Assembly: GCA_030425505.1 (NCBI GenBank)
Contig: JAUIAB010000011.1
Coordinates: 1 to 64,000, forward strand
DNA: 64,000 nt
Direction: 5' to 3'
From: Bacteroidia bacterium
GTDB lineage: Bacteria; Bacteroidota; Bacteroidia; Cytophagales; Flammeovirgaceae
A model generated the notes under the pieces. That model saw only the letters and a program-made list of their open reading frames with translations, searched no databases and was not told the origin of the DNA. Below are positions 51,518 to 63,968 of the stretch, in pieces (position 1 is the first letter of the stretch; the number at the start of each line of letters is the position of its first letter). The position numbers were made by a program, and so were the translations under genes.

Positions 51518-54500
51518 CTAGTGAGAAACTACTTCAGAGTCTTTTTCAAACTCTTGTTTGGAGTTAACTAATTTATCAAACTCTTCTTGTGAACCAACTC
51601 TTATACTCTCATACTCTCTAAGCCCTGTTCCAGCAGGTATTAGATGACCTACTATCACATTTTCCTTCAGACCATTAAGGGTATCTTCCTTACCTCTTAC
51701 TGCTGCTTCGCTGAGTACTTTCGTTGTCTCTTGGAAACTCGCAGCAGAAATAAAGCTCTTTGTATCTAATGAGGCCTGCGTAATACCTTGTAAGGTTGGC
51801 TTAGATACAGCAGGTTGAGCATCTCTTACTTCTATCAGCTCAAGGTCGTTTCTTTTTAGTTTAGAATTTTCCTCACGCAATTCTCTTTGAGAAATTAACA
51901 TACCTGGTTTCATTCTTCTTGAGTCACCTGATTTTACTACTATCTTTTTATCTAGGATAACATCGTTAGCTTCGATGAATCCAAATCTATCTACTACCTG
52001 ATTTACCAGGAATGTAGTATCTCCACTGTCTACAATGATTACTTTCTGCATCATTTGCCTTACAATGGTCTCAATGTGCTTATCATTGATTTTCACACCT
52101 TGCAAACGATATACATCTTGTATTTCATTTACTAAGTATTCTTGCACTGCTGTTGGCCCTTGTATGGCCAAAATATCTGAAGGAGTTATTGCACCATCAG
52201 AAAGTGGCATACCAGCTTTTATGTAATCGTTTTCTTGTACAAGTATATGTTTTGAAAGTGAAACCATATACTTCTTCTTAATTCCATCTTTAGACTCTAC
52301 AAAGATCTCTTTGTTTCCTCTTTTTATACCACCATAAGAAACTATACCATCTATTTCTGATACTACTGCAGGATTGGAAGGGTTTCTTGCCTCAAATAAT
52401 TCTGTTACTCTAGGAAGACCTCCAGTAATATCTCTATTTTTACCTATAGATCTTGGTATTTTTACTAAAACCTGACCAGCTTTTACTTCATCTCCATCAG
52501 CAACTGCCAAGTGAGCTCCTACCGGAATGTTACTGCTAAACGTTTTACTCTTTCCTTCTATGTGTATTACAGGGTTTTTAGTTTTATCCTTAGTTTCTGT
52601 TATTACAACTTCTCTATGCCCTGTTTGCTCATCAAATTCTTCTCTACATGTAATTCCTTCCTCTATAGATTCGAATTGGATAATCCCGTCTTGTTGAGAA
52701 AGAATTACTGCGTTGTATGGATCCCAATTACATATAGTATCTCCTTTTTGAACTTCTTGACCTTTTTTCACTTTCAAGAATGATCCATATGGTAAGTGAT
52801 TGCTAATAAGCATTCTACCTGTCCCCTTCTCTATAATTCTCACTTCACTTGTTCGGGACATCACTACTGGAGCTTTTTTACCTTCCAGATCTTTTGTATT
52901 TACTGACTTTAGATCCTCAAATTCTATAGTCCCTGAAAACTTAGCTTTTATAGTTGCTTCTACTGCTATGTTAGAAGCAGTACCCCCAACGTGGAAGGTT
53001 CTTAAAGTCAACTGTGTTCCAGGCTCCCCAATAGATTGAGCTGCAATAACTCCCACTGCTTCTCCCTGCTCTACCAGTTTACCTTTTGCCAGGTTTCTTC
53101 CATAGCATAAGGCACAAACTCCTTGTTTTGTCTCACAGGTCAATACCGATCTGATTTCTACTTGATCGATTGAAGTCTCTTCAATTCTAGAAACTAATAC
53201 TTCATCAATTTCTTGTCCTGATTCTACAATTAACTCATCTGTCAAAGGATCATAGATATCATGGACACTTACTCTACCTAAAATTCTTTCTCCTAGAGAT
53301 TCTATTATCTCATCATTTTCTTTTAAGGCTTCAACCACTAGTCCCCTTAGGGTTTCACAGTCATGCTCATTAATTACAACATCTTGAGCTACGTCTACCA
53401 ATCTTCTTGTTAGATAACCTGCATCTGCCGTTTTGAGTGCTGTATCCGCCAAACCTTTTCTAGCACCGTGAGTAGAGATAAAGTACTCCAATACATCAAG
53501 CCCTTCTTTAAAGTTGGAAAGGATAGGGTTTTCAATTATTTCCCCTACTGATCCTTGAAGGTTTTTCTGTGGTTTTGCCATCAGCCCCCTCATTCCACCT
53601 AGCTGCCGAATTTGCTCTCTTGAACCCCTTGCACCTGAGTGCATCATCATATAAATGGAGTTAAACCCTTGACGGTCTGTTTCCATCTTTTCCATTAATG
53701 TGTTAGTAAGACCCGTGTTTATTCTAGTCCACACATCAATTACCTGATTGTATCTCTCATTATCTGTGATAAGACCCATCATATAGTTTTGTGTGATGGA
53801 GTCTACTTCTTGCTTAGCTTCCTGAATTAACTCTTCTTTTGATTTAGGTATCATGATATCATCTAAACCAAAGGACAGTCCTCCTTTGTATGCATTCATG
53901 AAACCTAGCTTCTTAATGTCATCCAAGAATTTAGCCGCAGAAGACATTCCAGCTATTTTGAATACCTTGGAAATGATTTGCTGAAGTTTCTTTTTTGTTA
54001 ATAATTCATTGATAAAACCTACCTCTTTAGGAACTACTTCATTGAATAGTACTCTTCCAGCTACTGTTTCTATTAGCTGAGTACTTATTTCTCCAGTTTT
54101 ATCATCTCTTACTTCTGTTCTTAACTTAACCCAAGCATGCTTATTAATGATTTTCTCATTAATAGCTATTGTTACCTCATCTGCATTATAAAAAGTCATA
54201 CCCTCTCCAGCTACTGGCTCTTTTTTGGTAGACTTTTTCCCTTTGGTAAGATAGTATAAACCTAATACCATATCTTGCGATGGCACTGTGATTGGAGCAC
54301 CATTTGCAGGATTAAGAATATTATGAGAAGAAAGCATTAATAAAGAAGCTTCCAGTATTGCTTCATGCCCTAAAGGAACATGTACAGCCATTTGATCTCC
54401 ATCAAAGTCAGCATTAAATGCTGTACATACTAGTGGGTGTAACTGTATTGCTTTACCTTCTATAAGCTTTGGCTGGAAAGCCTGAATGCCAAGCCTGTGA

Positions 54501-55828
54501 AGTGTAGGCGCTCTGTTTAGCAACACTGGGTGTCCTTGCAGTACAAATTCTAGAATATCCCAAACAACAGATACTTTTTTATCTACTAGTTTCTTGGCTG
54601 ATTTTACTGTCTTTACAATCCCTCTTTCGATTAGTTTTCTAATAACAAAAGGCTTATAAAGCTCTGCAGCCATATCTTTAGGAATACCGCATTCATGCAT
54701 TTTAAGCTCAGGACCTACAACTATTACAGATCGACCAGAGTAGTCAACTCTCTTACCTAAGAGGTTTTGACGAAATCTACCTTGCTTACCTTTAAGCATA
54801 TCACTTAAAGATTTTAGAGGTCTGTTTCCATCTGCTCTTACTGCATTTACTTTTCTTGAGTTATCAAAAAGAGCATCTACTGCTTCCTGAAGCATTCTTT
54901 TTTCATTTCTCAAGATTACTTCAGGAGCTTTAATATCTATTAATCTCTTAAGTCTGTTGTTTCTATTAAGCACTCTTCTGTAGAGGTCGTTAAGATCTGA
55001 GGTAGCAAAACGACCTCCATCTAACGGAACAAGAGGTCTCAACTCTGGAGGAATAACTGGAACCATTTTTATTATCATCCACTCTGGTCTGTTTTCTATC
55101 CTCGTTTTAGCCTCCCGAAAAGCTTCGACAACTTTTAGTCTTTTCAATGCCTCAGCTTTTCTCTGCTGAGATGTATCATTTGCAGCACTATCTCTTAACT
55201 GATATGATAGCTCATCTAGGTTTGTTCTTGCAAGAAGCATTTCCAATGCCTCAGCTCCCATTTTAGCAATAAACTTATCTGGATCACTATCATCTAACTG
55301 TTGGTTTTCAACAGGCAGTTTGTCCAATATATCTAAATACTCATCTTCCGTTAGGAAATCTAAGTAGCTAATTCCTTCTGCTTCTTTTACTCCTGCTTGT
55401 ATAACTACATATCTTTCATAATAGATAATTTGGTCTAACTTTTTGGTTGGCATTCCAAGCACATAACCTATTTTGTTAGGCAGTGATCTGAAGTACCAGA
55501 TATGAGCAACAGGTACTACTAGCTGAATATGACCCATCCTTTCCCTTCTCACTTTTTTCTCGGTCACTTCAACACCGCATCTATCGCAAATAATCCCTTT
55601 ATATCTTATTCTTTTGTATTTACCGCAATGACACTCATAGTCTTTTACCGGCCCAAAGATTCTTTCACAAAACAACCCTCCCATTTCTGGTTTGTATGTT
55701 CTATAATTTATTGTCTCAGGTTGCGTTACTTCTCCAAACGAGCTTTCTAAAATGGACTCCGGTGATGAAAGGCTAATCGTAATTTTTTTGAAATCGTTAT
55801 TAATTTTCTTATTTCTTCTAAAAGCCAT
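51518..55828 (-). CDS. rpoC: RNA polymerase subunit beta'
   Basis: A 1436-residue subunit. The zinc site [19 protein letters not shown] is at about 66-86, the metal-binding [12 protein letters not shown] at about 470, and the second zinc cluster [15 protein letters not shown] near 880-895. The length is usual for the phylum. rpoB should be upstream, but here the 5' side at 55829 faces an AraC gene on the other strand, so rpoC is not directly preceded by rpoB in this window. Confidence 0.97.
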   Translation of the reverse strand: MAFRRNKKINNDFKKITISLSSPESILESSFGEVTQPETINYRTYKPEMGGLFCERIFGPVKDYECHCGKYKRIRYKGIICDRCGVEVTEKKVRRERMGHIQLVVPVAHIWYFRSLPNKIGYVLGMPTKKLDQIIYYERYVVIQAGVKEAEGISYLDFLTEDEYLDILDKLPVENQQLDDSDPDKFIAKMGAEALEMLLARTNLDELSYQLRDSAANDTSQQRKAEALKRLKVVEAFREAKTRIENRPEWMIIKMVPVIPPELRPLVPLDGGRFATSDLNDLYRRVLNRNNRLKRLIDIKAPEVILRNEKRMLQEAVDALFDNSRKVNAVRADGNRPLKSLSDMLKGKQGRFRQNLLGKRVDYSGRSVIVVGPELKMHECGIPKDMAAELYKPFVIRKLIERGIVKTVKSAKKLVDKKVSVVWDILEFVLQGHPVLLNRAPTLHRLGIQAFQPKLIEGKAIQLHPLVCTAFNADFDGDQMAVHVPLGHEAILEASLLMLSSHNILNPANGAPITVPSQDMVLGLYYLTKGKKSTKKEPVAGEGMTFYNADEVTIAINEKIINKHAWVKLRTEVRDDKTGEISTQLIETVAGRVLFNEVVPKEVGFINELLTKKKLQQIISKVFKIAGMSSAAKFLDDIKKLGFMNAYKGGLSFGLDDIMIPKSKEELIQEAKQEVDSITQNYMMGLITDNERYNQVIDVWTRINTGLTNTLMEKMETDRQGFNSIYMMMHSGARGSREQIRQLGGMRGLMAKPQKNLQGSVGEIIENPILSNFKEGLDVLEYFISTHGARKGLADTALKTADAGYLTRRLVDVAQDVVINEHDCETLRGLVVEALKENDEIIESLGERILGRVSVHDIYDPLTDELIVESGQEIDEVLVSRIEETSIDQVEIRSVLTCETKQGVCALCYGRNLAKGKLVEQGEAVGVIAAQSIGEPGTQLTLRTFHVGGTASNIAVEATIKAKFSGTIEFEDLKSVNTKDLEGKKAPVVMSRTSEVRIIEKGTGRMLISNHLPYGSFLKVKKGQEVQKGDTICNWDPYNAVILSQQDGIIQFESIEEGITCREEFDEQTGHREVVITETKDKTKNPVIHIEGKSKTFSSNIPVGAHLAVADGDEVKAGQVLVKIPRSIGKNRDITGGLPRVTELFEARNPSNPAVVSEIDGIVSYGGIKRGNKEIFVESKDGIKKKYMVSLSKHILVQENDYIKAGMPLSDGAITPSDILAIQGPTAVQEYLVNEIQDVYRLQGVKINDKHIETIVRQMMQKVIIVDSGDTTFLVNQVVDRFGFIEANDVILDKKIVVKSGDSRRMKPGMLISQRELREENSKLKRNDLELIEVRDAQPAVSKPTLQGITQASLDTKSFISAASFQETTKVLSEAAVRGKEDTLNGLKENVIVGHLIPAGTGLREYESIRVGSQEEFDKLVNSKQEFEKDSEVVSH

Positions 55829-55980
55829 TATTTAGCAGGATTAAATTTCAACCTGCAAATATAAGAAAAGGTATTCAGAAAGCTTTGATTTTCAGAGTTA
55901 TTTTTAGTTAAATATACGTTTTTATTTTTTGGATTTTCATTCTCAAAATTAAAACTTTGATATGATGGATTTTTAAGCCA

Positions 55981-56952
55981 ATGCTAAACGAAGATTTTGA
56001 TAAAATTCTAGAATCTCTCCGAGTAAAACTTATTGGAGGAACTTCTTACGAGATAATTAAACCAATAAAGATCCAAAATTACTACGATGTGCAAAACACT
56101 ATCATTTTGCTGAATTTTGGATTCCTGAATCACAACAAGGAAAATCATGGTCTAAACTCTGGAGATATTCTTTTTATTCCCGGAGGGAAAAAAATTAATA
56201 TAACGCTAGGAGTTAATAATCATACTATTATTGAAAATGAAGTTTTTCAGAAGGAAAAGCAGAGTTTTCTCAAAAAAACGGATACTAACTCAAAAATTGT
56301 AAGTAGTGGTGCGCTGAAAAAAACAAATATTTTTTTTCTCATTTTTGATGCCAGAGCATACAATACAATTAACTTTTTTTCTTCTCTAAATATTCCACCT
56401 TTCTCCATCAACAAAAATGTAAAGCCAGTACAGTCTGTTCTAGAAAAAATACAGGATGAGCAAAGTGGTAATTTGACTGGAAAGGAAAAGCTGGTTGAGC
56501 TTTTAACTCAACAGTTAGGCATTGAGCTTTTTAGACATATTTTATACGAAAAACTTGATTTAGAGCAGCTTTCAGAAAACAACAACTATTTTAAAGATGC
56601 CAGATTGATGGATATTTTTAATTATATCCAAGAAAACTTAAATAATGATCTTTCTAATAAAATTTTAGCTAATGTAGCAGGTGTAGCTCCCGAGTATATG
56701 AGCCAGTTTTTTAAGACTCTTACTGGAATTAGTCCTCAAGAGTATGTTGAGTATCAAAGGATGGAAAAATCTATCGAACTTTTAAAAACTACTGAACTAT
56801 CTGTTCATGAAATATCGGGTTCTTTAGGGTTTAATAATACGTCTTATTTCTGCAAAAGATTTAAGATGATGTTTGGCGTTACTCCTAAAAAGATGAGAAA
56901 AGAAAACGCATACTCTTCGTCCAATGCTCTTAATAAAGGTTTAGGGTATTAA
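55981..56952 (+). CDS. AraC-family transcriptional regulator
   Basis: A 323-residue regulator. The N-terminal 190 residues contain a cupin-like sensing part (NSGDILFIPGGKKINI) and a helical linker. The C-terminal AraC DNA-binding domain is at about 210-310, with the first helix-turn-helix KILANVAGVAPEYMSQFFKT and the second VHEISGSLGFNNTSYFCKRF and PKKMR end. It is convergent with the TonB receptor gene, 7 bases apart. The target is unknown. Confidence 0.88.
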   Translation: MLNEDFDKILESLRVKLIGGTSYEIIKPIKIQNYYDVQNTIILLNFGFLNHNKENHGLNSGDILFIPGGKKINITLGVNNHTIIENEVFQKEKQSFLKKTDTNSKIVSSGALKKTNIFFLIFDARAYNTINFFSSLNIPPFSINKNVKPVQSVLEKIQDEQSGNLTGKEKLVELLTQQLGIELFRHILYEKLDLEQLSENNNYFKDARLMDIFNYIQENLNNDLSNKILANVAGVAPEYMSQFFKTLTGISPQEYVEYQRMEKSIELLKTTELSVHEISGSLGFNNTSYFCKRFKMMFGVTPKKMRKENAYSSSNALNKGLGY

Positions 56953-56958
56953 GGGGGG

Positions 56959-59540
56959 CTAAAACTCCATCCTGTATTTAATGGAAGGGGTAATATCAAA
57001 TAAAGATCTTTTTTCAATGCTTACGCGTCCATTTTCTTCAACAACTATATTTGCTTGGTATACATTCTTCTTTCGGTAAGCATTATAGCAGTTTACAGCC
57101 CAAATTCTAACCCAGTGCTTCTTTTTCTTACGGAAATTAATAGAAAAATCTAACCGATGAGCAGAACTTAATCTATAGTTGTTTACTTTTTCAAAAGTAA
57201 GAATAGGATAAGTATCTAATGGATCGGTCGGCAAGTAGAACCTAGAAGACCTAGTTATGTTTTCTCCACTTGAGCAAAACCAAGAAAAGCTAAATGTTAT
57301 ATTCTTTCCAAAATCTTGCATAAATACCACTGAAAGGTCATGGGGTCTATCAAACCTATAAGGATGGTATCCCTCTTGGTTAAATTCAGAATTGAGTATT
57401 TTTCTAAAGCTTCTGGAATAGGTATAGTTAATCCACCCTCTCATCTTTCCTTGCTTTTTGTTCACACTAAACTCAAACCCATAGCCATATCCTTTGCTTC
57501 TCAGGTCAAAAATATTTTCAAACTTATTGGGTTCATTTCCAAGACCTACATTACTTAAAAATGACTGCCCCTGAGAAACTAAGCTAGAAAAATTTTTATG
57601 ATAAGAGTTAAAAGAAAAGCCCCATTTTTCTAACTGCCAGTCTATTCCTATCGAACCTTCATAAACAGTTTGAGGTTTTAGTTTATCACTTGATGGAATC
57701 CACATTTCATTATCAACGATGCTAATTGCATTATTAAATGCCATTAGATGGAAGAATTGGTTCATTTTTGAAGCACTCCCTTTGAGTGCTAAATTTTCTT
57801 TGAGCAGCAAGGAAAATGTTAACCTGGGTTGTAAAGAAAAAAACTGATACGCTTTTCTTAAAGAACTATTTACTCTTATTCCTGCAGTAATGTTAAAAGC
57901 ATTGTTAAATTCTATTTTATCTTCTGCAAAGACATTAACACCTAGTGCTTTTGTTCTAAGGCTATTTTGCTGGTTATTTGCCTGAGATGAAAACCTCTTT
58001 TCAAATTCTGGCTTTAAGTCAAAGTAATTACTCTCCAGTCCAAAGTTTAAAGTATGATTATAAGAAGGATAAAAGTCGAAAAGTACTCTCGCTGTACATC
58101 CTCTTATATATATTTCTGGGTTGTAACTTCTTGTAGGCTGAATTTTATTTAAAGGGTCAGACTCAAATACTGAGTAATTATTAAAGTTCAAGTTTAGGTT
58201 TGCAAATAATTTATTTGATAGTTGGCGGTTCATTTCTATAGCCACGATAGTATTTCGCCAACTATTATCTTTTTCTGTACTATTATTGCTACTTCGAAAA
58301 TTAAATCCAGTAAGTAAATTATCTCCTCCATAGTAGAAACTCAGATTAACTTGTGTTTTAGAGTTAGGCTCATAGCTAACCTTACTATATACATCAAAAA
58401 ACTGGTTACAAAAGTATTCTGCAAGTCGTAAACTGCATAGAGAAAATCATTAAAAATACTTATAAAGCTTCTTCTTGCTGACACTAAAAAAGAAAGTTTA
58501 TTTTTCACAATAGGCCCTTCTATTAATCCTTTAAAATTGGAGTCATTAATATCTAGGCTTCCAGAAAACTTCTTTTTATTCCCATCTCTTAAGATTACAT
58601 CTAATACAGATGAAGTTCGCCCTCCATACATAGCAGGGAAACCACTTTTTATCAAACGTACTTTTTTAATAGCATCGCTGTTAAAAACAGAAAAAACTCC
58701 AAACAAATGGTATGGCTGATATATCATTGTTCCATCTACTAGCATTAAGTTTTGATCTTTACCACCACCTCTAACGTGCAAGTGACCAGTGTCACCCCTA
58801 CCTGACTGAACCCCAGGAAATAGTTGTAAAGCCTTTAGGGGGTCTGCATCACCGTAGACAAGTGGCAGCATCTTAATTTTCTGCATGGTAAAATCAATCT
58901 CTCCAGGTGTCGCATTCCTTAAGTACTCATATTTTTTATTGCTGTTTATCTTAAGTTCGTCTAAAATAACCTGATCCAAGTCAATGTTTAATTCTTTGAA
59001 AGAACTTGAGCTATTATCAGATATAAATTGAAAATATTTTGGCTTATATCCAACATAAGAAAACCTTAGGTTTACTGTATCCGCAAAATAGGTAATACTA
59101 TAAAACCCATGATCATTTGAAGTTACTCCTTGTTCACTGATTATATCATATACATTAGCGTTGACTAAAGTTTCTCCCGTTCCACTATCTCTAATAACTC
59201 CACTAATAGTAATTTTTTTGACTTTTTTTGAACGCTTCGACAAAATAATCTGCTTCTCTAATATTCTAAATTCAATTTGTATTGGATTTAATACCTCTTT
59301 TAAAAAAGTCTCTAGATCTAGGTTCTCTCGAGGGAGGCTTATAATGTTATCTTGCTTTAAAAGTTTATTCGTATAAACGAATGTATACTCAGTATTTTTT
59401 TCAATTTGCGTTATTATTGAAGATACCTTGACTTTTTTTTCTGTAATAAAATCAATTATTGGATAATCAATATCTTGCCCTCTTGTGTGTACTATACTTA
59501 AGACGATAAGGATTAAAAATATAATACTAGCTTTTTGCAT
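56959..59540 (-). pseudogene. TonB-dependent receptor gene with a frameshift
   Basis: Two frames make one outer-membrane receptor of about 860 residues. From 59540: signal peptide, STN domain (about 30-95), carboxypeptidase-regulatory beta sandwich (ISGVIRDSGTGETLVNANVY), and plug (LQLFPGVQSGRG, HVRGGGKDQNLMLVDG). The frame stops at 58341 after a non-family tail. Near 58425-58440 the other frame takes over with YFCNQFFDVYSKVSYEPN and YYGGDN, reaching the long barrel that ends at 56959. The barrel part alone has a start-like ATG at 58245 but lacks a signal. Likely imports a siderophore, glycan or similar; broken or misread. Confidence 0.85.
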
Positions 59541-59660
59541 TTTTAAGCATCGAGGGTTATGCTAAAAAGTTTAACTACAGCTCAAAAAATATCTTTAGGT
59601 TGATGATAATACTTGTAGAGAAAGTTGGTGCATCAAAAAAACTAGTTATAAAGTAAAAGC

Positions 59661-60026
59661 CTATATCTTTTCAATGGCTATATCTTCCACAGAAGGATTA
59701 ACTGCCTTGTCAGAACAGGAGTTAAAAGTATGTAAAACAAATGCTCCATTTGCATCCAATGAAAACATCTCTTTCTCTAAAGCTTGGCTTTCCTTACCGG
59801 GGCAATTTATTTTGGGTTGGTACGTAACTTTTACCCCAAAAGCGTTTTCATTAATAATCTTTATTGTAGTAGTAACTATATCACTTACCCTTGAACTCTT
59901 AACATTATAATAGAAAGAAACATTGTCTTGATTGGTGATAAGTATCCAATCATTCTTTTTACTGAAAGAAGCTGTAAGTAAGGTCAACATAGTAAATGAT
60001 ACTATAATTTTAATTTTTTTACTCAT
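59661..60026 (-). CDS. Secreted protein of unknown function
   Basis: A 121-residue protein with a signal peptide (IKIIVSFTMLTLLTASFS) and a small beta-rich domain with two Cys (NCPGKES and FNSCSDKA) that could form a disulphide. WILITNQDNVSFYYNV at the start of the mature part suggests a beta sandwich. No family recognised. It lies between the TonB receptor and the DUF3857 gene. Confidence 0.7.
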   Translation of the reverse strand: MSKKIKIIVSFTMLTLLTASFSKKNDWILITNQDNVSFYYNVKSSRVSDIVTTTIKIINENAFGVKVTYQPKINCPGKESQALEKEMFSLDANGAFVLHTFNSCSDKAVNPSVEDIAIEKI

Positions 60027-60119
60027 AATTTTAATATTTCAAATAATGTCTAATAATGATTGTAACTAATTTATTTTATTATAGCAGAAAACCACTTATA
60101 ATTAAAAGTACTGTACTTT

Positions 60120-62105
60120 TTAATTTGCTACTTTTTCTAAAACCAACGTTACCTTATTAAAATTCGCTGCAGCATTAATAACTCTTCTAAACTCGTCAAA
60201 TTTCTCTTTCGGAAATTCAAGTTTTTTATAATATTCATTTATTGTCAAAATCAGCTTATTATTCTCGTATATATAGGAAGACTCAAAACCAAAGATTTTA
60301 CTTTTATCCTCCTCATATATAGTACTAAAAATCAAGTCCTCTGGGTTTTTAATAATGTAATTTTTGGGAATAGCTAACTCAACTCTCCTTTTGTAAACTC
60401 TATTAAAGTCATTTTCAATATCGTAAACCCTCTCTTTTTCCTGATATAGCTCTACTTGTGGTCCAATTGCTTGACCTATTTTTATCAAATACTTATTTCC
60501 AGCCTTTTCTATTAGACTCTTTACTGTTACTTCTCCTTCAACGACAAATGGTTTATTGTTCTTTATTCCATCCAAATTGCCATTTTTAACTTCATATTTA
60601 TTAATTAGTGCGTCTTCCGCTAAAAATTTCATTAAAGTTTCTACGATATTCTTCTTTTGATCTTCGTTTACAATTGCATAATAAGGTTGAATATTACTAG
60701 CAAAGTATCCCTTCATTTCTCTTTTAACAGCAGCTTTCACTTCCTTTTTTGAAAGATCAAAATTTAATATCAAGCTGAGACTATCCGTATTTTCTGAATA
60801 AGAAGGTGGAGCAATAAACTTAATTTTCGACTCCATTTCACTTTGTTTTTTATCTAGGCGATTAGGGATAAAAAGCGCATTATTATTTGTAAACTGAAAA
60901 GGCACAGACCCTAGTCTGAAAAAAGGGTTGTAAGGAATCAAAAGCTTTTCTAAGCCACTGAAATACAACAGGTAATGATCAAGAAAGCTCCAAGACTCAA
61001 AAGATTCATCAAATTTAATTTCTGTTCTATTTGTCGTCAATACCAGTTGAGGGTAAATCTTCACTTGCGATAAAAGAGCAAGCATCAGTTTGGTAAAGCC
61101 CTTTTCATTTGCAAAGTTATTTTTCAAGACTTTTTCGATTTCTTCAAAGTCTTTGCCAATACCTTTCTGAAAAACAATTTTTGATTTTACATAGCTCTCA
61201 ATTCCTTTTATCTTTTCTAAATCAGACTTTAGTTTTTTTAGCTTTAGATGTTTAATTTCTTTATCTAAAAGCTTTTGTTCACTTTCAGTAATGGTAAAAA
61301 AAGCTTTTCCTAAATTTTCAGACGCATCTTCCCAAGTTAGTATTTTGTCAAAACCATTTAAAGAGTTGTAGGTAAGTTTCCACTCTACTCTCATTTGATT
61401 AGAAGTAAGATAAGAATAGGGTTCAACAACAGATTTAGGAATAGATGCGAGCTCTGCATACAAGATTTGCCTCTCGTTTTCTACCATAGCAGCAGGCACT
61501 GGAAAACCATTATACCCTTTTGCTTCAAAGACCAAATTTGAAGGTGAAATCAGCTCAAATGATGCATTACGTATAGGTATCTGCAATTGCATGAATTCTC
61601 TATCAAAAAGAGTAGGGTATATTTTCTGAACATACATATATTCTATTTCAGACCCTAATTCTATACCACTGATTGCCATGCCTTTAAAGCTGATCCCATC
61701 TTCACCCTTCATATCAAGTAACTGATCTTGATCCTGCATCAGAACAGAGTTATTTTTTTTAATCACTCTTGCCTTAAAACGAACTAGATCGATTACATTA
61801 TCTTTTGGCAAATAGATTCTGTTAAATTGTTGAACTGCATCTGGAGTGTTAACTTTTGCAATTACATGCACAATTTGAAGAGCTGCTAAGTCTTTATTGT
61901 CATAAGTATATTCAAACGCCCTGTGGTATTTCAAAACTATTGAAGGTAGTAGGCTATCTTCCGAGCTAAGAGTATACTGAACTCTTTCCTTTTTCCAGTC
62001 ATAGTTACTCCTCAAAAAAACACTTTCTCCATCTAAGTCTGAGCCTTGGCTAAACCCCAAAAAGCTAGTAAAAAATAATATCGCACCAAAGAGTAGTCTA
62101 TTCAT
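60120..62105 (-). CDS. DUF3857 / transglutaminase-like protein
   Basis: A 661-residue exported protein. Signal peptide 1-19 (LLFGAILFFTSFLGFS). The DUF3857 domain covers about 55-240 (VIDLVRFKARVIKKN), followed by a transglutaminase-like fold (about 290-400) and a DUF3858-type C-terminal part. The usual catalytic Cys segment (G-x-C-x-D/G) is replaced by NEKGFTKLMLALLSQVKIYP, so peptidase or transferase activity is doubtful. Such proteins are common in Bacteroidota; role unknown. Confidence 0.82.
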   Translation of the reverse strand: MNRLLFGAILFFTSFLGFSQGSDLDGESVFLRSNYDWKKERVQYTLSSEDSLLPSIVLKYHRAFEYTYDNKDLAALQIVHVIAKVNTPDAVQQFNRIYLPKDNVIDLVRFKARVIKKNNSVLMQDQDQLLDMKGEDGISFKGMAISGIELGSEIEYMYVQKIYPTLFDREFMQLQIPIRNASFELISPSNLVFEAKGYNGFPVPAAMVENERQILYAELASIPKSVVEPYSYLTSNQMRVEWKLTYNSLNGFDKILTWEDASENLGKAFFTITESEQKLLDKEIKHLKLKKLKSDLEKIKGIESYVKSKIVFQKGIGKDFEEIEKVLKNNFANEKGFTKLMLALLSQVKIYPQLVLTTNRTEIKFDESFESWSFLDHYLLYFSGLEKLLIPYNPFFRLGSVPFQFTNNNALFIPNRLDKKQSEMESKIKFIAPPSYSENTDSLSLILNFDLSKKEVKAAVKREMKGYFASNIQPYYAIVNEDQKKNIVETLMKFLAEDALINKYEVKNGNLDGIKNNKPFVVEGEVTVKSLIEKAGNKYLIKIGQAIGPQVELYQEKERVYDIENDFNRVYKRRVELAIPKNYIIKNPEDLIFSTIYEEDKSKIFGFESSYIYENNKLILTINEYYKKLEFPKEKFDEFRRVINAAANFNKVTLVLEKVAN

Positions 62106-62293
62106 TCAAATTATAGAATAAAAAGGAAAGAAACATTGGTTGAAGCTATTCAACACTATTAAAGGTAACGAAAAAATGAGTACTTGTAAAGGTTATAACA
62201 GTAAGTGACTTTAAGCACTCACTTTTAAACAAAAAAAATGCTTTACCTATCGGCAAAACATTGATTTTCTTACTAGTAAGTATGTTGTAATTC

Positions 62294-62545
62294 TTACAAT
62301 GAATTTACGTACTTAGCTAATTTCGATTTATTGTTCGCAGCTTTATTGCTATGAATAATATTTCTTTTTGCAAGCTTATCGATCATTGAAGCCACTTCGC
62401 CATAAAGCTTTTCAGCTTCTTCTTTGTCAGATGTATTCCTTAGCTTTTTTACGAAAGTTCTCGCAGTTTTTAATTGATATCTATTTCTCAGCCTTTTAGC
62501 TTCACTTGAACGAATTCTTTTCTTCGAAGACTTATGATTTGCCAT
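62294..62545 (-). CDS. rpsT: 30S ribosomal protein S20
   Basis: An 83-residue basic helical protein, full length ([20 protein letters not shown] ... [17 protein letters not shown]). It binds 16S rRNA early in small-subunit assembly. Monocistronic between serS and the DUF3857 gene. Confidence 0.96.
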   Translation of the reverse strand: MANHKSSKKRIRSSEAKRLRNRYQLKTARTFVKKLRNTSDKEEAEKLYGEVASMIDKLAKRNIIHSNKAANNKSKLAKYVNSL

Positions 62546-62690
62546 ACTCTATATTATTTCGGTTTGCAAAAGTAAGAAAACCACACTCAATATAAAAACA
62601 TCTATATATAGATATTTAAAAAAAATACAAATTTGAGAATTTAGAATAAATAGAACTGGTGTTTAAATACCAGGTATTTTCTCTCTAAAC

Positions 62691-63968
62691 TTAACTTATG
62701 GTTTTAAAACCACAATAATCTACTAGTACTTCAGGAATACTGATACCTTCTTTTGTTTGACCATTTTCTAAAATAGCAGCAACAATTCTTGGTAGAGCAA
62801 GACCACTACCATTTAGAGTGTGTGCTAAATGGCTTTTCCCCGACTTATCTTTATATTTCAAATTCATCCTATTCGCTTGATAAGATTCAAAGTTGCTTAC
62901 AGAGCTTACCTCTAACCATCTTTTTTGAGCTCCAGAGTATACTTCCATATCATAGCACAAAGCTGCGTTGAAGCTTATATCCCCGCCACAAAGGAGTAAC
63001 TTTCTAAAAGGCAGCTCCAGCTTTCTAATCAAACCTTCAATATATTCGCTCATTCTCTCTAAAGCTTCATACGACTCCTCTGGTTTATGAATTTCAACTA
63101 TTTCTACCTTATCAAATTGATGCAAACGATTTAACCCTCTTACATTAGCTCCCCAAGAACCTGCTTCTCTTCTAAAGCATGGAGTATATCCGCAAAACTT
63201 TAATGGTATTTCTTCTTCTCGCACCGTTTCCTTTCGTAACATATTTGTAATGGGAACTTCTGCTGTAGGAATGAGGTAATAGTTTTCGTTCTGCAAATGA
63301 TACATTTGCCCTTCTTTATCAGGCAACTGACCTGTAGCATAACCCGATTCTTCATTAATCAAAATCGGTGGCTGTATCTCCAAATAACCTTCTTGTTCTG
63401 CCTGGTCTAAGAAAAACTGTATTAAGCCTCTTTGAAGCTTAGCTCCTTTGCCCTTGTAAAAGGGGAAGCCTGCTCCTGTCACTTTATTTCCAAGATCAAA
63501 GTCTGCTAAATCGTATTTTTTCAATAAATCCCAATGAGGCAGTAAGTTTTTATCCTCAAAAAAACTTATATCTCCCTCTCTAAAAATCTCAATATTGTCA
63601 TCAGCGGAAGATCCTTCAGGCACTTTTTGATGAGGAATATTGGGAATCTTGTAAAGCAACAGTTTTAATTCTTCTTCTATATCACCTACTAGGCTTTCTA
63701 ATTCCTGCACTTCAGACTTCAATGCTCCCGCTTTCTTTTTTGCGCCTTCAGCCTGAGAAATATTACCTTCTTTTATTAAAGTGCCAATTTTCTTTGCCTC
63801 ACTGTTAGCTGTAAACTGAACATCATCTCTTTCTTTTTGGGTTTTTTTTCTCTTATTGTCTAAAGAAATTACTTCTTCTATCAGTGCATCTGCTTCTTTA
63901 AGCCTTTTCTTTTTTAATCCACTTAATACTAAATCTCTATTCTCTCTTATAAATGATATGGATAGCAT
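62691..63968 (-). CDS. serS: Serine-tRNA ligase
   Basis: A 425-residue class II aminoacyl-tRNA synthetase. The N-terminal antiparallel coiled coil (about 28-105) grips the long variable arm of tRNA-Ser. Motif 2 lies in FRREAGSWGANVRGLNRLHQF and motif 3 in LNGSGLALPRIVAAILE; the TAEVP segment holds the Ser-AMP site. Full length; the window ends 32 bases upstream of the start. Confidence 0.96.
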   Translation of the reverse strand: MLSISFIRENRDLVLSGLKKKRLKEADALIEEVISLDNKRKKTQKERDDVQFTANSEAKKIGTLIKEGNISQAEGAKKKAGALKSEVQELESLVGDIEEELKLLLYKIPNIPHQKVPEGSSADDNIEIFREGDISFFEDKNLLPHWDLLKKYDLADFDLGNKVTGAGFPFYKGKGAKLQRGLIQFFLDQAEQEGYLEIQPPILINEESGYATGQLPDKEGQMYHLQNENYYLIPTAEVPITNMLRKETVREEEIPLKFCGYTPCFRREAGSWGANVRGLNRLHQFDKVEIVEIHKPEESYEALERMSEYIEGLIRKLELPFRKLLLCGGDISFNAALCYDMEVYSGAQKRWLEVSSVSNFESYQANRMNLKYKDKSGKSHLAHTLNGSGLALPRIVAAILENGQTKEGISIPEVLVDYCGFKTIS

